Source: Gemmatimonadota bacterium
Lineage (GTDB): Bacteria > Gemmatimonadota > Gemmatimonadetes > Gemmatimonadales > Gemmatimonadaceae
Assembly: GCA_027307165.1 (NCBI GenBank)
Contig: DAHUXM010000028.1
Span: 1 to 64,000 of the forward strand
Direction: 5' to 3'
DNA length: 64,000 bases
In this document: piece by piece, positions 35,090-45,302 of the stretch
How the letters are laid out: every line of letters starts with the position of its first letter
How positions within the stretch are numbered: position 1 is the first letter of the stretch
Program-made: the position numbers and the translations under genes
The notes under the pieces: generated by a model
What the model saw: only the letters and a program-made list of their open reading frames with translations
The model's database searches: none
What the model was told of the DNA's origin: nothing

Positions 35090-35386
35090 TACTGCCGCAA
35101 TCGACGCTGCGTGCGTGTTCGAGCCAGAGGAAAACGATATGCGCTCGTCTCTCCGCGTGGCTAGCCGCGCCTACGACTACAGCAGCATGTTGCAGGCCAC
35201 TGCCAGTGACGACACGAACGACGGATCGGTCACTCGCGAGTGGACCGCGTCAAGACACGGCGGGCACCCCTGTCGCGGCCAGGATCCCCCGGTCCCCGGG
35301 GCGGAATGCCCACACATGCGGGAGAGGCGATGGCGCCTCGGCCGCCTGGGGTCGCAGGACGCCCCTCCTGATTGCCGTTAGCAGCT

Positions 35387-36337
35387 TTAGTCCAGAGGGC
35401 GGTCACTCGCGTTTATGGCGCGATCCATCTGGGTCCCAAACTCTCTAAACTGGCCGGACGCAATAGCAGCTCGCTTCAAATCGCCGATCCACACAGACGG
35501 TCCGCTCCACGCGCGGCGCCACAGAAACATCGATCCAGAGACAAATAATTCGCGCCAGATCCAGCGCGGCCGTGCGCGTGCACTCATGCCAGCGGTTTTC
35601 GTATCAAGTCTTACCAGCATGCTGCCGTACCCCGCGTACCAATCCCACAGGTACCGGGTAGTTTGTCGCACGCGCGGAATGAAATGTTGAACTTTGGCGC
35701 CGCCAAGCCACCTTCCTTCGTACCCATGCGAAAGAAGATCGCGAACCATTGCAGTCTCCTCTCCGCCGCGCATGCTACCAGCGACACGACCAAGTTCCGG
35801 ATCGAATTTGCGCTCCCGGAGGACGCTCAATCGGAACCCCATATTTGCGCCAAATGGAATGTTCGATTCAGTCATCGGAGAATCAATTTCTCCGCAATCT
35901 CGCGCGGCGTAAGCGACGTCAACGTCTCGAAATACCAAATGAAGCCAATCGGGTCCGTCACCCTCGAACCACGGCAGAATAGGACCGCCGAAAATTGACG
36001 CATCGGGGTATCGTTTAAACCCGCTCACATACGATTGCAGCCATCCAGGATCCACCAGAACGTCATCGTCGGTCCACACGACATAGGTCCCATTCGCGTG
36101 GCGAACCGCAGTATTACGAGCGTTACTCAAGCCGGCCTTGGGTTCCACGATGTAACGAATCGGCAAAAGCCCATCGAACCGACCGACGACGCCGGGCGTG
36201 TCATCCGTGGAGTTATTGTCGACGAGGATCAACTCCCATTCGATTCCGTCAGGTACGGTCATCTCGGTCATGCGGCGCAGCGTCTGATCCAGCAGATTCG
36301 ATCGGTTCCAAGTGCAAATCGATACCGTCACCAACAC
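35387..36337 (-). CDS. GT2 family glycosyltransferase
   Basis: 316 residues: VSICTWNRSNLLDQTLRR, LILVDNNSTDDTP, GLSNARNTAVRHA, YVVWTDDDVLVDPGWL (DxD), NIPFGANMGFRLSV, and EETAMVRDLL (the ED catalytic region). Soluble. The ATG at 36337 is very close to GGGAGG; a GTG two codons later has better spacing (8 bases), so the true start may be 36331. It lies alone between two gene-free stretches. Confidence 0.87.
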   Translation of the reverse strand: MLVTVSICTWNRSNLLDQTLRRMTEMTVPDGIEWELILVDNNSTDDTPGVVGRFDGLLPIRYIVEPKAGLSNARNTAVRHANGTYVVWTDDDVLVDPGWLQSYVSGFKRYPDASIFGGPILPWFEGDGPDWLHLVFRDVDVAYAARDCGEIDSPMTESNIPFGANMGFRLSVLRERKFDPELGRVAGSMRGGEETAMVRDLLSHGYEGRWLGGAKVQHFIPRVRQTTRYLWDWYAGYGSMLVRLDTKTAGMSARARPRWIWRELFVSGSMFLWRRAWSGPSVWIGDLKRAAIASGQFREFGTQMDRAINASDRPLD

Positions 36338-36740
36338 ATAACCTCCCGCCGCGAGGTTCCAAAGTCAGATTTCATGAGCATAGGAATACCCCTCCCAAGG
36401 GGCACAACTGCCTGCGATTTCACGTGCCGACAGGTCACTTTAGCGATGGAAGTATGATAATAGTTCCCGTCCAGTTTGACGACATGCTGCTGCCGGTCAG
36501 CCTTTCACGCGAATGAATGCGCAAGCCGATATGGGCGACGGGAAAAAGCCCGACAGGTGGTACGTCGGTCCGCGTTCACTGCGTTGCAGCGGATGGAGAT
36601 TGGGCGCGAGACCAAGCGTCTGGCCTATCCGGAGAAAGTCGGCTAACTTGACGGGCGACCGCAGCGTAACGGGCGTGCGGCGGACAGCCGCACCATGTCG
36701 GTATTTACGGCCCGACGTTTATCCCCAACTCTAACGATCT
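36338..36740. other. Gene-free stretch between divergent glycosyltransferase genes
   Basis: Must hold the promoters of both flanking genes, but no convincing boxes were found. No coding signal. Confidence 0.45.
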
Positions 36741-37802
36741 TTGAAGGTGAACCAGCCTGCCGTCAGTGAGCCGAACGCGCGCGCTCGATCGGACACCCCG
36801 ATGGTATCTGTGATCGTTCCGATGCACAACTCCGCGAAGTACATCGGTGCGGCGGTCGATTCACTGCTCACTCAGACTTTACCGAACCTGGAAGTGATCG
36901 CGGTGGACGACGGGTCGTCCGACACCACCACCGATATCGTCAGGGGCTATGCGGACCGGGACGAGCGCGTTCGACTTATCCAGCGTTCGCATCCGTCGGG
37001 CCGGCCAGCGGTCCCTCGCAATGACGGCTTACGCGCTGCGCGCGGCGAGTACATCGCATTCCTTGACGCCGACGATCTCGCGGTTCCGACGCGGTTTGAA
37101 TCGACGATCAATGCCATCGTCATTACCGACGCGACTTTAGCTTTCACGGACATGCTCCGATTTGACAATTTATCGGGCGCGGTTGATCGCGAAACGCGAC
37201 TTCAAAGAGCCCACTTCCTCGAACGGGCCGCACCATACCTGAAGGCGGTGACAGATGACATTTATCTGTGCGCACCGAATTTCATCGGATTCATGCTTGC
37301 CGATATACCAGCGATCAGCACGCAAACTGTACTATTCTCTCGATCGTTGCTGAACGACGAACAAGTGTGGTTTGATGAGTCGTGGACATGTGCTGAGGAT
37401 ACCGACCTGTTCTTGCGCCTTGCGGCTCGCGCACGCGTCGCGTTTTTGAATCAAACGCAAACTTTGTATCGGGTACATAGCGAAAGCCTTACTGCGCGAC
37501 AGCCCGAGCACACCGCGCTCGAAGGAATAGCCGTGCGACACGCTAACCTGAAAAGGTTCCGCACGCGCTTGTCGGATGTCGAGATTGACGCTGCCTACAG
37601 GAGAATGGCATTATCGCTGTCTGACATTGCGTACGACCGCTGGTGCAGAGGCGATGGAAGAGCAGCGCGTACGGCGTACGTCGAAAGTTGGCGGACCGCG
37701 AGGTCGTCAGCAAGCGCGGTTGGTTACTTCAAAACATTCGTGAGTCGACGGTTCGCCGGCAGGATGATTGAAATATTCCGAGCCAAAGGGCGTTCGATGT
37801 AG
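36741..37802 (+). CDS. GT2 family glycosyltransferase
   Basis: 353 residues: VSVIVPMHNSAKYIGAAV, VIAVDDGSSDTTTD, AVPRNDGLRAARGEYIAFLD (ending in the DxD region LDADD), and ESWTCAEDTDLFLRLAA. Soluble. The TTG at 36741, GTG at 36747 and ATG at 36801 are all possible starts; the first 20 residues are polar and probably disordered. The asparagine-synthase-like gene follows 39 bases later and is likely cotranscribed. Confidence 0.85.
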   Translation: MKVNQPAVSEPNARARSDTPMVSVIVPMHNSAKYIGAAVDSLLTQTLPNLEVIAVDDGSSDTTTDIVRGYADRDERVRLIQRSHPSGRPAVPRNDGLRAARGEYIAFLDADDLAVPTRFESTINAIVITDATLAFTDMLRFDNLSGAVDRETRLQRAHFLERAAPYLKAVTDDIYLCAPNFIGFMLADIPAISTQTVLFSRSLLNDEQVWFDESWTCAEDTDLFLRLAARARVAFLNQTQTLYRVHSESLTARQPEHTALEGIAVRHANLKRFRTRLSDVEIDAAYRRMALSLSDIAYDRWCRGDGRAARTAYVESWRTARSSASAVGYFKTFVSRRFAGRMIEIFRAKGRSM

Positions 37803-37841
37803 CAATGGTGGTCGCGCGCGAGTACCGCCCGGCCGCTGAAA

Positions 37842-39410
37842 TTGTGGCGACATTCGGTACCCGGTGACTGTCCGTGCAGTGCCACCCCAACCTTCAGGGA
37901 CCTACCATTGGAATCAGCTTTCTCTCATACGTGGCCTGTGCTCGTGTTGCGCGGGACGGATGCTGCCAGCCTATCCCTGAGCGGACCGCCCGTCGCGGCG
38001 TTTGGGAATGACAGTGATCCAGCGCTCTCGCGTGCGGACCCTTTCTGCAGATGGAGCTGGGATGGAAGCTCGCTGACGGCCGAGACCGATCGTTACGGAT
38101 TCTTCCCGCTCTTCTACTACACTTGGGAGGGTGGCGTCATGCTGTCTCCCTCGCTCGTCGAACTGATCCAGGCTGGTGCTCCAACGGATCTCGACGACGA
38201 CGCAATAGCGGTTGCGTTGCGTTGCTGGATGTTCGTCGGAAACGATACTCCATTCAAGCAGATCCGTATCTTCCCTCCCGGTGGGAAACTGACATGGAAG
38301 CCGGGGACAACGGCGACAGTCGACGGCCGATTTGTGTTTGGGAAACGCGTTTCGATTTCGCGCACATCTGCGCTGGATGAGTATATCGAACGCTTTCGCG
38401 TCGCGATTAACCGCCGACCATCACAGGGTACCAGCATCGTGCCACTTAGCGGCGGCCGCGACTCGCGCCACATCTTTCTTGAGATGTGCGCATCGGGATC
38501 GTCACCAGATATTGCCGTAACGGTTGGCGGCTGGAAGCAGCAAACTTTGGACGCGGAGATTGCCGCTGCGTTATCTGACCGTGCTGGAGTACGGCACACC
38601 ATACTTAGCCTCCCGGACTCGAGATGGCATGCGCAATCCAGTGCTATGCCGGCAACGCATTTGTGCACATTTGAACATTGGTGGCTACAGAATTTGATAT
38701 CGTTTATTGGCGCTTTCGACGGAGAAGCGGCCGTGTATGAGGGAGCAGCCGGCGACGTATTATCAACAGCTGTACTGAAGAGCGAAAAGCGACGACGCCA
38801 ATATGCGGAGGGGCAATTCTCTGAGTTGGCTGAGTCTATCCTCGACCCTGAGCCTTATTTTCGCCAGTTCCTTCCCAACGCTTGGTACGGGCGATTCGGA
38901 AGGGAGCTCGCGGTCGACCGTCTGGTTACAGAACTAAAACGACATGCAGAAGCGCCCAACCCGCTTGCGTCGTTCTTCGTCTATAATAGGACACGGCGTG
39001 TCACATCCATCCCGCCGACCACTCTATTCAGTCCCCACGCAACGGTGTGGTGCCCATATCTAGACGCTGATGTCTGGGACTTTCTCTCGTCCCTTGAGCC
39101 CGAACTGCTTGAGAGTGACGCGATATTCTCGTTCCATGACGACGCAATTCATCGTGCGTACCCGAAATTCGCCGACATACCATTCTCTGCGAAATGGGGA
39201 GTCAAACCACGCCGCCGACGGTACGAATTGCGCACGGTCGCAGAAATGATCACGGGAACGATTGGCGCGCGCCACGTCCCTATTCGAGGCACATTTCTTT
39301 GGCCACGCCTAGCGAGAGGCTTGATTGATTCCGGCTATACAACCGAGGCGGCTGATCTGGCTTCAATAGTGGCATATCTGACGGCATTGGCTGAATGGGG
39401 CGGCTTATAG
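37842..39410 (+). CDS. Asparagine synthase-like protein without glutaminase nucleophile
   Basis: 522 residues. The C-terminal half has the PP-loop IVPLSGGRDSRHI and the AsnB-like fold; the N-terminal half is a shortened Ntn-like domain (TDRYGFFPLFYY, GGVMLSPSLVELIQ) but lacks the Met-Cys start, so it cannot hydrolyse glutamine. Enzymes of this kind are found in lasso-peptide and polysaccharide loci, where they form amides by adenylating a carboxylate. Here it may modify a uronic acid or attach an amino compound; the substrate is unknown. The start (TTG 37842) is uncertain. Confidence 0.75.
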   Translation: MWRHSVPGDCPCSATPTFRDLPLESAFSHTWPVLVLRGTDAASLSLSGPPVAAFGNDSDPALSRADPFCRWSWDGSSLTAETDRYGFFPLFYYTWEGGVMLSPSLVELIQAGAPTDLDDDAIAVALRCWMFVGNDTPFKQIRIFPPGGKLTWKPGTTATVDGRFVFGKRVSISRTSALDEYIERFRVAINRRPSQGTSIVPLSGGRDSRHIFLEMCASGSSPDIAVTVGGWKQQTLDAEIAAALSDRAGVRHTILSLPDSRWHAQSSAMPATHLCTFEHWWLQNLISFIGAFDGEAAVYEGAAGDVLSTAVLKSEKRRRQYAEGQFSELAESILDPEPYFRQFLPNAWYGRFGRELAVDRLVTELKRHAEAPNPLASFFVYNRTRRVTSIPPTTLFSPHATVWCPYLDADVWDFLSSLEPELLESDAIFSFHDDAIHRAYPKFADIPFSAKWGVKPRRRRYELRTVAEMITGTIGARHVPIRGTFLWPRLARGLIDSGYTTEAADLASIVAYLTALAEWGGL

Positions 39411-39584
39411 GAGTGCCGCGGCATGTCTTCTTCGTCACCTTTGCGAAGCTAGGCAACCTTAAATGTCGAACGCGCGTTCGAATGCCCGTTTGAACCAGGC
39501 ATCCCGAACTGGCCCCGCTAATGCACTTACCCCTACCGGAAGGCGAAACTTAGCCACCCACAATCTTTTTATGGGGAATCAGCG

Positions 39585-40199
39585 ATGCATTCTATCAGAA
39601 AGTTTGCCACGGCTGGAATCATCGCCGTGAGCTTTGGAGTTGTTCCTGGAGTCGTCATGGCACAGGGGACGGTGGTGCGGCGCGATACAGTAGTCACCGT
39701 TCATAAAGACACAGTCGTGCACATCAAGGAGGACACGTCGATCGTGACGACGACCGTGAGGTCCAACAGGGCGAGCACCCCTGGTGACGCGTCGGTAGGC
39801 GTCACGCTGTCCCGCATGCCCAACTACAAGATCATGACGGGGCTGCTCACAGAGGCCCATCTCATGCCGTCGCTACGCGGCGCGGCACCGATGACGCTGT
39901 TCGCACCAACCGATGATGCATGGGCGAAGTTGTCGCCCAGCGACATGGCGGCGCTCAAGGCGGATACCACGCGACTCCGGAATCTGCTGCTCAACATGAT
40001 GGTGAGTGGCAAGATCGATACTCGTGAGATCCTCAAGCTCAAGACCGCAACCAACATGCACGGCTCGCGCATTCGCTTCACGTATGCGAATGGGATGCCC
40101 AGGGTCAACGATCAGCCGATCGTACAGCCAGGTGTCATGGCTTCGAACGGATTCATTTACGGAATCTCGGGCGTCATCGGAATGAGCGGAGACCAGTAG
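39585..40199 (+). CDS. Secreted fasciclin (FAS1) domain protein
   Basis: 204 residues. A signal peptide (KFATAGIIAVSFGVVPGVVMA), a Thr/Val/Asp-rich linker (VVRRDTVVTVHKDTVVHIKE), and one FAS1 domain from about residue 75 with TLFAPTDDAWAKL and a late GFIYGISGVI in place of the usual ...GVIHVID motif. FAS1 domains mediate adhesion to surfaces or matrix. The start is fixed by GGGGA seven bases upstream. It ends in a strong terminator and is probably transcribed alone. Confidence 0.85.
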   Translation: MHSIRKFATAGIIAVSFGVVPGVVMAQGTVVRRDTVVTVHKDTVVHIKEDTSIVTTTVRSNRASTPGDASVGVTLSRMPNYKIMTGLLTEAHLMPSLRGAAPMTLFAPTDDAWAKLSPSDMAALKADTTRLRNLLLNMMVSGKIDTREILKLKTATNMHGSRIRFTYANGMPRVNDQPIVQPGVMASNGFIYGISGVIGMSGDQ

Positions 40200-40244
40200 A
40201 CTGGTGCGTAGCGATCCTGGATCGCGACGAAAACAAGAAAACAA

Positions 40245-40279
40245 AGCGACCGTGAATGCATCGCGCATTCACGGTCGCT
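40245..40279. terminator. Bidirectional terminator between the fasciclin and icd genes
   Basis: A perfect 15-bp stem (AGCGACCGTGAATGC at 40245-40259, complement at 40265-40279) with a five-base loop. The minus strand continues into TTTGTTTTC, the plus strand into CTGTTATTT, so it can end both convergent genes. Confidence 0.85.
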
Positions 40280-40306
40280 CTGTTATTTGGGCTCCTGCGA
40301 CTCTCG

Positions 40307-41758
40307 CTACGACTCTCCCTGGGCCTTGCTGAATCCGTCCTTTCCATCGAAGCGCTGCAACTTCTCCAGATGTACCCAGCGGTAGGTGGACGAGATGCGT
40401 TGCAGAAGATCGAATATCTGAGCGTCGGTCGCATCCGTCTCTACAGGGCCGGACGGTACGAAGCGGCACTGGAACGCGTCGACGAGCGATGTGCCGTGGC
40501 CCGTATCGGGCCACACGGCGGTGCCGCGATTGGAGATCACCTTGAGCGCCAGCCCGGTGGGCGCGGCAAGACGCGTCAGCGCATCACCGATCTGCCTGGG
40601 ATGCTCCAGTGATTCGATGAACACGTCGACGCCGACGACGCTGCGAGTCTTCACGGTCACGTGGCCGACTTCCTTGCTGGCCGGCGGAACGTGGATGCGC
40701 TTGAACTCGCGCGGCTTGGCGAGCTTGGACGTCTTCCCGATGTTGGCGATTATCGCGTCGGTGAATTCCGTTGTCGACGACGCGGCGCGCGCACTTTCCA
40801 TGTCTCCGGTGCGCACTCCGTCGCCGAGCGTGACGAGTACGGCATGCTCGATCTCGCTGGCGGCCTTCCCTTCTCCGACGTGACGCAACAACATCAGCGC
40901 GCTCAGAATCAACGCGGTCGGATTCGCGAGATTCCTGCCCGCGATGTCGGGCGCGGAACCATGCACTGCCTCGAACATTGCCACATCGCTGCCGATGTTC
41001 GCGGACGGGGCGAAACCGAGTCCGCCCGTGAGCCCCGATGTGAGATCGCTCAGGATGTCGCCGTTCATGTTCGTCGTCAGAATGATGTCGAACTGCTCGG
41101 GATGCATCGCGAGCTGATGGGCGCAGTTGTCAACTAGAATGTGACGCGCTTCGATCGAGGGATATTCCTTCGATATGTCTTCGAATGTGTGCTGCACCAG
41201 TCCTTCGGTGAACTTCATGATGTTCGCCTTGGTGGCGCAGTGGATCTTGCGGCGCCCCTCGGCGATGGCGTACTCGAAGGCGAAGCGAGTGATCTTCTCG
41301 CAGCCGGGCCTGGTGATGAGCTTGAGGCACTGTGCGACGGCCGCTGTCTCCATGTGCTCGATGCCGGCGTACAGATCCTCGACGTTCTCGCGGACTACGA
41401 CGATGTCGATGTGGCGACCGGCATAAGGGGTCTTCACCCCTGGCAGCTCGCGGACCGGACGAACGTTCGCAAAAGTCTCGAAGAGCTTTCTGAGGGTGAC
41501 GTTCGCGCTCTTGTTGCCATAGCCGATGGGCGTCTCGAGCGGTCCCTTGAGGACGAGCCGGGTTCTTTCGATGGACTCGATGGTCTCGGCTGGGACGCCG
41601 GACTCGACGCCGCGCTTGAACGCTTCGGCGCCCGCGACCTGGAAGTCAGCCTCCAGTGTGACACCGGCGGCTGCGATGATCTTGAGGGCGGAGGCGACGA
41701 CTTCCGGACCGATTCCGTCGCCTGGAAGGACTGTGAGCTTGATGGCAGATGAAGACAT
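40307..41758 (-). CDS. icd: Isocitrate dehydrogenase, Thermus-type with C-terminal extension
   Basis: About 483 residues. The first 330 residues form the isocitrate/isopropylmalate dehydrogenase fold: VLPGDGIGPEVV, VVRENVEDLYAGIEH (substrate-binding Arg and Asn), KANIMKFTEG, ILTTNMNGDILSDL (metal Asp) and VHGSAPDIAGRNLANPTA (cofactor loop). A further 140-residue domain follows, as in the long Thermus-type enzymes. It oxidises isocitrate to 2-oxoglutarate. ATG 41758 gives a standard N-terminus; a GTG at 41794 is alternative. Substrate could in principle be homoisocitrate, but length and tail favour isocitrate. Confidence 0.85.
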   Translation of the reverse strand: MSSSAIKLTVLPGDGIGPEVVASALKIIAAAGVTLEADFQVAGAEAFKRGVESGVPAETIESIERTRLVLKGPLETPIGYGNKSANVTLRKLFETFANVRPVRELPGVKTPYAGRHIDIVVVRENVEDLYAGIEHMETAAVAQCLKLITRPGCEKITRFAFEYAIAEGRRKIHCATKANIMKFTEGLVQHTFEDISKEYPSIEARHILVDNCAHQLAMHPEQFDIILTTNMNGDILSDLTSGLTGGLGFAPSANIGSDVAMFEAVHGSAPDIAGRNLANPTALILSALMLLRHVGEGKAASEIEHAVLVTLGDGVRTGDMESARAASSTTEFTDAIIANIGKTSKLAKPREFKRIHVPPASKEVGHVTVKTRSVVGVDVFIESLEHPRQIGDALTRLAAPTGLALKVISNRGTAVWPDTGHGTSLVDAFQCRFVPSGPVETDATDAQIFDLLQRISSTYRWVHLEKLQRFDGKDGFSKAQGES

Positions 41759-41885
41759 GGGGACAAATCTATCGGCGCAGACCCCTTTCTTCACAACATC
41801 TGATTGATGCGTGACGTACCCGAAACGGATAGGTTTGGCGCGCGGCCTCAGGTGCGGATGTATCCGCGCCTTTGGAGTGCCAGCC

Positions 41886-41934
41886 CGTCGTTCCGGCGGT
41901 AGGGCGCGGATATGTCCGCGCCTGTGGAATCCAT
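41886..41934 (-). repeat. Diverged palindromic unit
   Basis: On the minus strand this reads ATGGATTCCACAGGCGCGGA, then a palindromic centre, then CCGGAACGACG, a diverged copy of the tandem units at 4630-4738. A further half-palindrome (GTGCGGATGTATCCGCGCC) lies just upstream at about 41853-41871. It lies in the gap before the BNR gene and creates a false N-terminal extension of that frame. Confidence 0.65.
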
Positions 41935-41963
41935 CGTCGTTCCTATTAAAGCGGGGGTCGTAC

Positions 41964-44900
41964 GTGAAGGTCAGCCAATTTCTCTATCGTTCCGTTCTCC
42001 TTGCGGCCATTGCGACGCCGCCGGCATTTGCCCAGGCGCCAACGACGCCCTATGACACGGCGGCCTTTGCCGCGCTCAAGTGGCGCGAGATCGGGCCCTT
42101 CATAGGAGGTCGATCCGTTGCCGTCGCGGGCTCGCCCACCAGGCCGCGCGAGTACTATCTCGGGACAACCGGCGGTGGCGTCATGAAGACGACCGACGGT
42201 GGAATCACATGGAAGGCGGTCACCGACAAGTATTTCGGTGGAACGATCGGCTCGATCGCAGTGAGTCAGTCCAATCCGGACATCGTCTACGTCGGCACGG
42301 GCGAGTCGCCCATCCGCGGCAACGTCTCGCACGGCGACGGGGTGTTCAAGAGCACCGATGCCGGCAAGACGTGGACGTACGTGGGGCTGAGAGACACACG
42401 ACAGATATCCCGCGTGCGGATCGATCCAACCAACCCTGACATCGTCTACGTCGGCGCCCAGGGGCACGTGTGGGGGCCGAACCCGGACCGCGGGGTCTTC
42501 AAGACCACCGATGGCGGCAAGACTTGGCGAAAGGTGCTGTTCCGGAACGACTCGACCGGCATCACCGACCTCGAGATCGACCCGAAGAATCCGCAGATAC
42601 TGTATGCCGCCTTCTGGCAGGCTTACCGCGAGCCGTGGAAGCTCGTATCCGGCGGGGCTGGCAGCGGGATCTTCAAGTCCACGGATGCGGGTGAGCACTG
42701 GACCGAGATCACGCGCAATCCTGGCCTTCCCAAGGGGATAATCGGCAACATTGGAATCACGGCGTCGCCCGCGAAGGAAGGACGGCTGTGGGCAATAATC
42801 GAAGCCGATTCCGGTGGAGTATTTCGCTCCGACGACGCGGGCGCCACGTGGGTCAAGCTCAACGACAGCCGCAGTCTGCGCCAGCGCGCATGGTACTACA
42901 CGCGCATCTTCGCAGACCCCAAGGACGAGAACGGCGTCTACGTAACCAACGTCGGCTTCAACCACTCGACCGACGGCGGAAAGACATACAAGTCGATCAG
43001 CGTTCCGCACGGCGACAACCACGATCTGTGGATCGCACCGAACGACCCCAAGCGAATGATCGAATCGAACGACGGTGGCGCGACGGTCAGCAATGACGGC
43101 GGCCAAACGTGGACTCCGGAATACCAGGCAAGCGGACAGTTCTATCACGTCGAGACGACCACCAATTTCCCATATCGCGTTTGCGGCGCGCAGCAGGATC
43201 GATCCACGCTGTGCGGCCCGAGCCGGAAGGAAGGCGGAATCTCCAACGATGACTGGTACGACGTGGGCGGCGGCGAGAGCGGCTACATCGCGGTTCGCCC
43301 GGATTCGCCGAACGTAGTATTCGCGGGATCGTACGGCGGTCTTCTCACTCGCTTCGACGCAAACACGGGATTGAGCCGCGATGTGAACCCGTGGCCGGAC
43401 AATCCGATGGGGCACGACGCAGCGGATGCGAAGTATCGCTTCCAGTGGACGTTCCCGATCGTGATATCACCGCACGATCCGAGCACGCTCTACATGGGCA
43501 GCAGCGTGGTGTTCAAGACGACTGACGAGGGCCAGCACTGGACTCCGATCAGTCCCGATCTCACGCGCCACGATCCGCGCACACTCGGCGCCTCTGGCGG
43601 TCCGATCACGAAGGATCAGACGTCGGTCGAGTACTACGGTACCGTATTCGCGATCGCGGAATCGCCGGTAGCAGCTGGCGAGATCTGGGCCGGCTCGGAC
43701 GATGGACTGATTCACGTGACGCGCGATGCGGGAAAGACGTGGACCACCGTCACGCCGAAGGATCTTCCTGAATGGACGCGCATCTCGATAATCGAGCCGT
43801 CACATTTCTCGCCGGGCACTGCGTACGTCGCGGCGAACCGTTATCAGCTGGATGACATGCGTCCGTACATCTACAGGACGACCGATTACGGACACACGTG
43901 GAAGCTCATCGTCAACGGCATTCCAGACACCGAGTTCCTCCGCACGGTGCGCGAGGATCCGACAAAGCGCGGACTGTTGTTCGCCGGTACCGAGCGGAGT
44001 GTCTACGTTTCGTTCAACGACGGCGAGAGCTGGCAGTCGCTACGGCAGAATCTGCCGCTGGTGCCGGTACACGATCTCGCGATCAAGGACGGCGATCTCA
44101 TCGCCGCAACGCACGGCCGTGGCTTCTGGATCATGGATGACATAGCCGCGCTCGAGCAGTTGACGCCGGCGATCGTGAGCTCCAATGCGCATCTGTTCGT
44201 ACCGCGCAAGGTCTATCGCACCAACTTCTACGGCGGAGCGAGCACGGGCGCAAACGGGACTCTTCCGCGCGCGGCGAATCCACCGTCGGGCGCCGCCGTC
44301 TACTACTGGCTCAAGTCGCCGAAGCAGGTCGTCACGCTCGACTTTCTGGACGCGAGCGGAAAGCTGATTCGCCACTTCACGAGCGAACAGGATTCTGCGG
44401 CCGCGGCGGACAGTATCACTGGCGCCGCAAAGCGCGTAGCGATGCGCGACAGTCTCACGCGAGCGGGCCTGACCAAGGACAGCATTGCCAAGCTGGTGCG
44501 CGAAACGGAGTCGGGTGCACAGGCCGCACGCGGCGGTCGCCGCGGCGGAGCGCAGAGCACTCGCGTCCCGAACAAGGCGGGACTCAACACCTTCAACTGG
44601 AACCTTCGCTATCCAGACGCAGCGACGTTCAAGGGCCTGGTGTTCTGGGGCGGTGGCGTTACGGGACCGGCTGCACCTCCGGGTACGTACTCGGTGCGCA
44701 TGACGACTGGTGGCGTATCGCAGACGCAGAAGTTCGAGCTCGTGAAGGATCCGCGCACGCATGCAACGCAACATGACCTGGATGAACAGTTCGCGTTTCT
44801 CATCAGGATCCGTGACACGTTGAGCGCAGCGAACAACGCCGTCCGCACCATTCGCAACGTCCGCTGGCAGGTTGGCGAGCGTGGCAAGGCACTGGCCGGG

Positions 44901-45302
44901 AAGGATCGTTCAGCATTCGATCAGGCTTCGGCGCCGATGCTTCAGAAGCTTTCCACCATCGAGCAGGCGATCTACCAGACGCAGAGCCATGCGAGCGAAG
45001 ATCCGCTCAACTTCCCGATCCGGATCAACAACAAGATCGCTGCACTCGGCTCCGTTGTCGGTGGCGCCGACGCGCGGCCGACGGACCAGTCGTACGCAGT
45101 CTACAAGGTTCTGTCTGCACAGCTGGACACACAGCTCAGGGATCTTCACACCACGCTGGACGGGCTCAAGGGTGTGAACAGCTTCCTCGCATCGCACGGG
45201 GGCAAGGCGATAGTACCGAGCACCGCCGAAGTGAAGAGCGACGTCCCGGTCGAGGACGAGGGCGACGGTGACATGGACAGAGAGAGCGGGGATCGTTCGT
45301 GA
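41964..45302 (+). CDS. Secreted BNR/VPS10-type beta-propeller protein
   Basis: 1112 residues. The GTG at 41964 follows GGGGG and opens a signal peptide (SVLLAAIATPPAFAQA); the frame continues 51 codons further upstream but only over repeat DNA. Many BNR/Asp-box repeats are visible, each as D-G-G-x-T-W or D-A-G-x-T-W (TTDGGITW, STDAGKTW, TTDGGKTW, TRDAGKTW), as in sortilin-like propellers and xyloglucanase relatives. The last 300 residues form a beta-rich domain and helices. Such proteins are abundant in Gemmatimonadota; substrate unknown. The next gene overlaps it by GTGA, so they are coexpressed and both exported. Confidence 0.85.
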   Translation: MKVSQFLYRSVLLAAIATPPAFAQAPTTPYDTAAFAALKWREIGPFIGGRSVAVAGSPTRPREYYLGTTGGGVMKTTDGGITWKAVTDKYFGGTIGSIAVSQSNPDIVYVGTGESPIRGNVSHGDGVFKSTDAGKTWTYVGLRDTRQISRVRIDPTNPDIVYVGAQGHVWGPNPDRGVFKTTDGGKTWRKVLFRNDSTGITDLEIDPKNPQILYAAFWQAYREPWKLVSGGAGSGIFKSTDAGEHWTEITRNPGLPKGIIGNIGITASPAKEGRLWAIIEADSGGVFRSDDAGATWVKLNDSRSLRQRAWYYTRIFADPKDENGVYVTNVGFNHSTDGGKTYKSISVPHGDNHDLWIAPNDPKRMIESNDGGATVSNDGGQTWTPEYQASGQFYHVETTTNFPYRVCGAQQDRSTLCGPSRKEGGISNDDWYDVGGGESGYIAVRPDSPNVVFAGSYGGLLTRFDANTGLSRDVNPWPDNPMGHDAADAKYRFQWTFPIVISPHDPSTLYMGSSVVFKTTDEGQHWTPISPDLTRHDPRTLGASGGPITKDQTSVEYYGTVFAIAESPVAAGEIWAGSDDGLIHVTRDAGKTWTTVTPKDLPEWTRISIIEPSHFSPGTAYVAANRYQLDDMRPYIYRTTDYGHTWKLIVNGIPDTEFLRTVREDPTKRGLLFAGTERSVYVSFNDGESWQSLRQNLPLVPVHDLAIKDGDLIAATHGRGFWIMDDIAALEQLTPAIVSSNAHLFVPRKVYRTNFYGGASTGANGTLPRAANPPSGAAVYYWLKSPKQVVTLDFLDASGKLIRHFTSEQDSAAAADSITGAAKRVAMRDSLTRAGLTKDSIAKLVRETESGAQAARGGRRGGAQSTRVPNKAGLNTFNWNLRYPDAATFKGLVFWGGGVTGPAAPPGTYSVRMTTGGVSQTQKFELVKDPRTHATQHDLDEQFAFLIRIRDTLSAANNAVRTIRNVRWQVGERGKALAGKDRSAFDQASAPMLQKLSTIEQAIYQTQSHASEDPLNFPIRINNKIAALGSVVGGADARPTDQSYAVYKVLSAQLDTQLRDLHTTLDGLKGVNSFLASHGGKAIVPSTAEVKSDVPVEDEGDGDMDRESGDRS

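Noticed and set aside
41811-41963. N-terminal extension of the BNR protein
   Set aside because: The extra 51 residues are translated repeat DNA; GTG 41964 has a ribosome site and a signal peptide.
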